Source of the DNA: Zetaproteobacteria bacterium
GTDB lineage: Bacteria; Pseudomonadota; Zetaproteobacteria; Mariprofundales; Mariprofundaceae
DNA length: 11,824 bases
Reading direction: 5' to 3'
Assembly (NCBI GenBank): GCA_021545625.1
Contig: JAJRVH010000187.1
Location: 1-11,824 of the forward strand
How positions within the stretch are numbered: the stretch's first letter is position 1; each line of letters opens with the position of its first letter. Both the position numbers and the translations under genes were made by a program. The notes under the pieces were generated by a model. The model made no database searches. It was not told the DNA's origin and was given only the letters and a program-made list of their open reading frames with translations. This document shows, piece by piece, positions 7,960 to 11,824 of the stretch.

Positions 7960-9305
7960 AGGAGCGCCTCCTGCAATGCGGCATGGTAATCGTCGATGTC
8001 GCCGGCCTCGATCATTTCGGTGGTGCTGACCAGCAGATGCCGGGGCTCGGTATCGGGTTCGAAGTGCTCCAGCGGTATACCGGCGAAGATGTCGCGTTGC
8101 AGCGCGATGGCGAGGAAGCGGTCGCGCGTTTCCCGGTCGGCGAAGGAGAGCACGGTTTCATGCGCCCGGGCGCCGGCGGCGGCCTCGACGCCGGCGGGCA
8201 GATGGCCGGTCAGGCGCGCCAGGGCGGCGATGGAGCGCCGGGCGACAGCGGCCAGCCCCTGGTCGCCCATCAGCGACAGATAGGTTGCATTGGCTGTGCA
8301 CATCAGCCCCTGATTGGAGCAGATGTTCGAGGTCGCCTTTTCGCGGCGGATATGCTGCTCGCGCGTGGACAGCGTCAGCACAAAGCCGCGTTTGCCGTCA
8401 CGGTCGCGGGTCATGCCGCAAACGCGGCCCGGCATCTGGCGGACGAATTTCTGCCGACAGGCGAACAGGCCGATATGTGGCCCGCCGAAGCCCATCGGCA
8501 CGCCCAGGGACTGGCCGGAGCCGACGGCAATGTCCGCTCCCAGCTCGCCGGGCGGGGTCAGTTCTCCGAACAGGGCCGCATCGGAAAATGCGATCACGAG
8601 CAGGATGCCGCGGGCATCGCAGGCTGCCCGCAGGGGGGCGACGTCGAAAACATGGCCATGGAAGTCGGGAAACTGGATGATGACGCAGGCCGTGTCCCCG
8701 TCGAGAGCGGCGATGACAGCATCGGGATCGGTGGCGAATTTCGCGCATGGCACCTCGACGGTCTCTCCGTCCAGGCGCGCCAGATAATTGCGGGTCACGT
8801 CGCGATAGCGGCTGTTGACGCTGCCGGCCATGACCACCCGCTGCCGCCGCGTGATGCGTCGCGCCATCAGCGCCGCCTCGGCCACGCCGGTGGCGGCATC
8901 GTACATCGAGGCATTGGCAACCTCCATGCCGGTCAGGCGGGCAATCATGGTCTGGAACTCGAACAGGGCCTGCAATGTGCCCTGGGCGATTTCCGGCTGA
9001 TAGGGGGTGTAGGCGGTCAGGAATTCACCGCGCGAAATGACATAGTCGACGACGGCGGGCACGAAATGGTGGTAGGTGCCGCCGCCGAGAAAGCAGCGGG
9101 TATCGCCCGCATGGCGGTTGGCAGCCGCCGCCCGGGTGAACTTTCTGACGATGCCGGCCTCGTGCAATGCCCGCGGCAGCTTCAGGCTGCCGGGCTGAAG
9201 ATGAAAGTCGGCCGGGATATCGGCGAAAAGATCGCGAATCGAATCCACGCCGATGCGATCGAGCATGGCCCGCCTGTCAGTGTCGGTGTGCGGTAGAAAT
9301 CTCAT
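7956..9305 (-). CDS. gcvPA: Glycine dehydrogenase (decarboxylating) subunit 1
   Basis: This is the N-terminal half of the split P-protein; it pairs with GcvPB and contributes the fold opposite the PLP subunit. The start at 9305 gives 449 residues beginning MRFLPHTDTDRR, the usual family opening. An in-frame ATG at 9320 would add MRDHN but has no Shine-Dalgarno, only a GC-rich palindrome. The chosen start itself has only a weak GAG about 8 nt upstream. Motifs include FLGGGTYHHFVP, TAYTPYQPEIAQGTLQALFE, NASMYDAATGVAEA, VGSGQSLGVPMGFGGPHIG, and GFVLTLSTREQHIRREKATS followed by NICSNQ. It lies 39 nt after gcvH and overlaps gcvPB by 4 bp. Length and motifs are those of an intact gene. Confidence 0.96.
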   Translation of the reverse strand: MRFLPHTDTDRRAMLDRIGVDSIRDLFADIPADFHLQPGSLKLPRALHEAGIVRKFTRAAAANRHAGDTRCFLGGGTYHHFVPAVVDYVISRGEFLTAYTPYQPEIAQGTLQALFEFQTMIARLTGMEVANASMYDAATGVAEAALMARRITRRQRVVMAGSVNSRYRDVTRNYLARLDGETVEVPCAKFATDPDAVIAALDGDTACVIIQFPDFHGHVFDVAPLRAACDARGILLVIAFSDAALFGELTPPGELGADIAVGSGQSLGVPMGFGGPHIGLFACRQKFVRQMPGRVCGMTRDRDGKRGFVLTLSTREQHIRREKATSNICSNQGLMCTANATYLSLMGDQGLAAVARRSIAALARLTGHLPAGVEAAAGARAHETVLSFADRETRDRFLAIALQRDIFAGIPLEHFEPDTEPRHLLVSTTEMIEAGDIDDYHAALQEALL

Positions 9306-9324
9306 ATTGTGATCTCGCATTCGT

Positions 9325-9339
9325 CGGCCGGTCCGGCCG
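9325..9339. repeat. Small GC-rich palindrome between gcvH and gcvPA
   Basis: CGGCCG, a 3-base loop (GTC) and CGGCCG form a 6-bp all-GC stem. It lies in the 39-nt gap just before the gcvPA start, next to the alternative ATG at 9320. It could slow ribosomes or modulate gcvPA translation, or be chance in GC-rich DNA. There is no U-tract, so it is not a terminator. Confidence 0.35.
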
Positions 9340-9344
9340 GGCGA

Positions 9345-9719
9345 TTATTCCTCCAGAAACAGCGTGTAGGCGGCTTCGTCCAGCAGTTCGGCGCTGGAGC
9401 CGTCCGTCTTGACCCTGGCGATCCAGCCGGCTCCGTACGGATCGGTATTGATCTTTTCCGGTTCGCTTTCGAGCAGTTCGTTGACCTCGATGATTTCGCC
9501 GCCGACCGGGGCATAGACATCGGAGACGGCCTTGACCGATTCCACCACGGCGAATGCCTCGCCGGGCGCGATCCTGCGGCCGATTTCCGGCAATTCGACA
9601 AAGACGATGTCGCCGAGCGCTTCCTGGGCATGGTCGGAAATGCCCAGCGTGGCGATGTCGTCCTCAAGGCGCACCCATTCGTGCTCCTTGGTATATTTCA
9701 GATCAGCTGGAATGCTCAT
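9345..9719 (-). CDS. gcvH: Glycine cleavage system H protein (lipoyl carrier)
   Basis: GcvH is the 124-residue swinging-arm protein that carries the aminomethyl group from P-protein to T-protein and is then reoxidised by L-protein. The lipoylation site is clear: AVVESVKAVSDVYAP with Lys63. Other family motifs are YTKEHEWVRLE (9-19), LGISDHAQEALGDIVFVELP (25-44), GEIIEVNELLE and NTDPYGAGWIARVK near the C-terminus. The ATG has a strong AGGAGG (9728-9733) 8 nt upstream. The gap to gcvT is 60 nt, with no terminator seen. Lipoylation enzymes and L-protein are not encoded in the window. Confidence 0.98.
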   Translation of the reverse strand: MSIPADLKYTKEHEWVRLEDDIATLGISDHAQEALGDIVFVELPEIGRRIAPGEAFAVVESVKAVSDVYAPVGGEIIEVNELLESEPEKINTDPYGAGWIARVKTDGSSAELLDEAAYTLFLEE

Positions 9720-9779
9720 GTTGAACCCCTCCTGGCACGCCGAAGAACAGGGCGTACCCTCTCGAATATGGTGTGAAGC

Positions 9780-10871
9780 CTATTTCCTTACGTTGCTGCG
9801 TACAAACGGCAGGCGCGCGCGTGTCGCCGCGACGGCCCGGCCGCGGATCTCGACGGCAAGTTCGCCGCCTCCGGCGTGCTCCGGCCGGACATAGGCGAGC
9901 GCAATGCCGCCGGCCACCGGCGAATGCATGCCGCTGGTCACCTCGCCGCTTGTTTCGCCGTCGACCAGCACCGGGTAGTGCTCGCGCGGGATGCCGCGGC
10001 CGGTCAGCTTCAGCGCGATCAGCCTTTGCCGGGGGCCTTCCTCCCTGCGTTCGAGCACGGCCTGCCGGCCGATGAAGTCGCCCTTGTCCAGTCTGGTGAT
10101 CCACATGAGACTGGCCTCGACCGGGGTGACGGCATCGGATATTTCATGGCCGTACAGCGCATAGCCCATTTCGGTTCGCAGCATGTCGCGCGCCGCAAGG
10201 CCGATCGGCACGGCGTCCGCTTCCAGCAGGGCCCGCCAGACCTCCGTTGCGATGGTATTGGGCAGGTAGAGCTCGAAGCCGTCCTCGCCGGTGTATCCGG
10301 TGCGCGAGACGATGGCCGGCCGGCCCAGTATTTGCGTTTCGGCGAAACGGTAGTAGCCGATCGTCTCCAGATCGGTGTCGACGAGCGCCTGCAGCAGGTG
10401 CTGCGCATCATGGCCCTGCAGCGCCAGCAGGGTCGTGCCATCGGATTCGTCGTGCAGCTGCACGTTGAAGTCTCTGGCCACCGCCTGCAGGTGCGCGACA
10501 TCCTTGTGCCGGTTGGCGGCGTTGACGCACAGATAATAGGCATCGGCGTCCAGTCTGTAGGTCGTGATGTCGTCGATGAACGTGCCCTGTTCGTTGAGCA
10601 GCGCCGAGTACTGAACCTGTCCGTTGTTCAGCCTGGCGACGTCATTGGTGGTCGCATATTGCAGGAAGGCCAGCGCCTCCGGGCCGGTCACGCGGATCTG
10701 GCCCATGTGCGAAATGTCGAACAGCCCGGCGCGTCCTTCGCGCACGGCCGTGTATTCCTTCAGGGCCCCGTCCGGATACTGGACCGGCATCGCGTAGCCC
10801 GCGAAGGGAACGATCTTTCCGCCCAGGGCCAGATGTTCGTCGTACAGCGGGGTGTGCGCCAGCTCCGTCAT
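9780..10871 (-). CDS. gcvT: Aminomethyltransferase (glycine cleavage T protein)
   Basis: GcvT moves the methylene group from aminomethyl-lipoyl-GcvH to tetrahydrofolate, releasing ammonia and forming 5,10-methylene-THF. The 363-residue protein starts MTELAHTPLYDEHLALGGKI; the frame stays open upstream only because it runs through folD in another phase. The ATG has GAGGAG (within 10880-10886) 8 nt upstream and overlaps the folD stop by 4 bp. Motifs include GLFDISHMGQIRVTGP (49-64), QYSALLNEQGTFIDDI (87-102, with D101 at the position of the catalytic Asp of E. coli GcvT), RTGYTGEDGFELYLP, GLAARDMLRTEMGYALYGHE, DKGDFIGRQAVL and VTSGMHSPVAGGIALAYV. It looks full length and intact. Its translation normally follows folD, which is broken here, so gcvT probably relies on its own RBS. 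Confidence 0.97.
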   Translation of the reverse strand: MTELAHTPLYDEHLALGGKIVPFAGYAMPVQYPDGALKEYTAVREGRAGLFDISHMGQIRVTGPEALAFLQYATTNDVARLNNGQVQYSALLNEQGTFIDDITTYRLDADAYYLCVNAANRHKDVAHLQAVARDFNVQLHDESDGTTLLALQGHDAQHLLQALVDTDLETIGYYRFAETQILGRPAIVSRTGYTGEDGFELYLPNTIATEVWRALLEADAVPIGLAARDMLRTEMGYALYGHEISDAVTPVEASLMWITRLDKGDFIGRQAVLERREEGPRQRLIALKLTGRGIPREHYPVLVDGETSGEVTSGMHSPVAGGIALAYVRPEHAGGGELAVEIRGRAVAATRARLPFVRSNVRK

Positions 10872-11587
10872 GTCCGGGGCTCCTCGCCGACATGTGCCCG
10901 GAATGCCTGTACGGTGTTGGCCAGCAGCATGGTGATGGTCATCGGGCCGACGCCGCCCGGCACCGGCGTGATCCAGGCCGCGCGTTCGGATGCGGTGTCG
11001 AACTCGACATCGCCGGTCAGCCGTCCGTCGGCCTGTCGGTGGATGCCGACGTCGATGACGATAGCGCCCGGCCTGATCCATTCGCCTTTGACCAGCCCCT
11101 GCTTGCCGGCTGCCGCGACGACGATATCGGCGCGTTCGATATGGGCACGCAGGTTTTTCGTGAAGCGATGCGTGACTGTGACCGTGGCGCCGGCCAGCAG
11201 CAGTTCCAGCGCCATCGGCCGGCCGACGATATTCGATGCGCCGACGATGACCGCTTCCCTGCCGTGCAGGTCCTCGCCGGTTTCGGCCAGCAGCTTCATG
11301 CAGCCGTAGGGGGTGCAGGAGCGCAGCTTCGGCTGCCGGGCGGCCAGCCTGCCGACGTTGAACGGGTGAAAGCCGTCGACATCCTTGGCCGGGTCGATCG
11401 CCTCGATGATCGCTTCCGGGTTGATATGCGCGGGCAGCGGCAGCTGCACCAGAATGCCGTCCACCTTCGGGTCGGCATTGAGTTCCGAAATCAGGCCGAG
11501 CAGATGCTGCTGCGAGGTGTCGGCCGGCAGTTCGTTGGAAAGCACGAACTCGCTGCGCCAGACCCTGGCTTCGTCGTTCCTTTGCAT
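10868..11587 (-). pseudogene. folD: folD remnant lacking its N-terminal third (methylene-THF dehydrogenase/cyclohydrolase)
   Basis: FolD oxidises 5,10-methylene-THF with NADP and hydrolyses the product to 10-formyl-THF, so it would use the product of the neighbouring glycine cleavage system. Family sequence is clear from NELPADTS to the stop: DGILVQLPLPAHI (with the Gln matching E. coli Q98), AKDVDGFHPFNVGRL (Asp matching D121), SCTPYGCMKLL, the NADP-binding AVIVGASNIVGRPMALELLL, VTHRFTKNLRAH, GAIVIDVGIHR and WITPVPGGVGPMT. Complete FolD proteins are ~285 residues. About 65 N-terminal residues, including the YxxxK catalytic motif (Y50/K54 in E. coli), are not recognisable. The frame is open to a GTG at 11683, and an ATG lies at 11587, but neither has a Shine-Dalgarno. 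It is probably inactive, though an assembly error is possible. The stop overlaps gcvT by 4 bp. Confidence 0.75.
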
Positions 11588-11824
11588 GCTGAATGCGGGA
11601 GCGGATGGCCCAGAGAGAAGAACTCCCCTCGGCCGATGGTTTCGTGTGCTGGCTCTCGTTCCCCTACAAGGAGATCTTATCACAGATCCAGCGGTACCAG
11701 TCCGCGCGGTCGAAGATCATCTGGCTCGCTTTCTGAGGATCACTTTGTTAAAGATATTATGCAGATGGCTCACTTTTCGGTTGTCAAAATGATAGCGATA
11801 ATGTGGAGCAATGGTGAGAAACAA
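11560..11824. other. Unassigned sequence replacing the 5' end of folD; possible rearrangement junction
   Basis: No recognisable gene is present. The last 90 bases contain 34 G/C, far below the rest of the window. Three weak coding signals compete. First, a + strand frame crosses from the folD shadow to a TGA at 11790-11792 (its tail reads AVEDHLARFLRITLLK then ILCRWLTFRLSK). Second, a + strand 47-codon frame runs from ATG 11593 to TGA at 11734-11736. Third, a - strand frame enters from the window edge (35 codons, containing PHYRYHFDNRKVSHLHNIF), ends at TGA 11719-11717, and overlaps an 18-codon frame starting ATG 11720. None has a clear RBS or a family match I know. On the - strand, TTGACA (complement 11782-11787) and CATAAT (complement 11756-11761) resemble promoter boxes, but the 20-nt spacing is too wide. 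Confidence 0.4.

Noticed and set aside
6043..7989. 648-codon + strand open frame overlapping the HD gene and antisense to gcvPB
   Set aside because: It is a shadow frame of GC-rich coding DNA. The opposite strand encodes a full GcvPB with catalytic motifs, and the first third is out of frame within the HD gene. There is no RBS and the product is low-complexity, Arg/Gln/Ala-rich.
7983..9296. 437-codon + strand frame antisense to gcvPA
   Set aside because: It is fully covered by gcvPA, which has family motifs throughout. The antisense translation is Gly/Ala/Arg-rich with no domain.
10872..11081. 70-residue N-terminal extension of gcvT
   Set aside because: It is out-of-phase reading through folD. 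The gcvT start at 10871 has its own RBS and the normal family N-terminus.
9876..11309. 477-codon + strand frame antisense to gcvT and folD
   Set aside because: gcvT and folD are clearly coding on the other strand; no recognisable protein is seen here.
11673..11688. GATCT-TATCAC-AGATC small palindrome
   Set aside because: It is a five-base stem with no associated U-tract, known operator or gene boundary; chance is sufficient.
11684..11824. Glycine riboswitch upstream of the gcv operon
   Set aside because: I see no tandem aptamer-like conserved segments in the - strand leader visible here, and the stretch is too short for a tandem glycine riboswitch.

Overview
The window is GC-rich (except its right edge), densely coded DNA from a Gram-negative bacterium. 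It has an outer-membrane cellulose exporter, a periplasmic cellulose-synthase subunit and a glycine decarboxylase split into two subunits (GcvPA/GcvPB). This combination fits a proteobacterium. I cannot place it to class or genus from the sequence alone.

Left half (1-6409, + strand): the 3' part of a bacterial cellulose synthesis (bcs) operon. In order it holds the C-terminal ~628 residues of bcsB (cut by the window edge), bcsZ (GH8 endoglucanase with a lipobox), a short bcsC (TPR plus outer-membrane barrel) and an HD-domain metal-dependent phosphohydrolase. Genes overlap or lie within 13 nt, so they look co-transcribed. BcsB guides the glucan from BcsA (presumably upstream, outside the window) through the periplasm, BcsZ trims it and BcsC exports it. 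The HD protein is an unusual passenger that could tie the operon to nucleotide signalling.

Boundary (6410-6480): the two operons converge. A 22-bp-arm inverted repeat fills most of the gap and pairs completely only in + strand RNA, if three G-U pairs are allowed. It overlaps the gcvPB stop codon.

Right half (6481-11587, - strand, transcribed right to left): a one-carbon operon folD - gcvT - gcvH - gcvPA - gcvPB. The glycine cleavage genes are intact: P-protein in two subunits, lipoyl carrier H, and aminomethyltransferase T. Together they turn glycine plus THF into CO2, NH3, NADH and 5,10-methylene-THF (with L-protein from elsewhere). FolD would oxidise that product. However, folD here lacks its N-terminal third, including the catalytic Tyr/Lys motif, so it looks like a broken remnant still coupled to gcvT by a 4-bp overlap.

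Right edge (about 11560-11824): not recognisable as folD and AT-rich over the last 90 bases (34 of 90 are G/C). It is probably a rearrangement junction or foreign DNA. It holds only short, unassignable reading frames.
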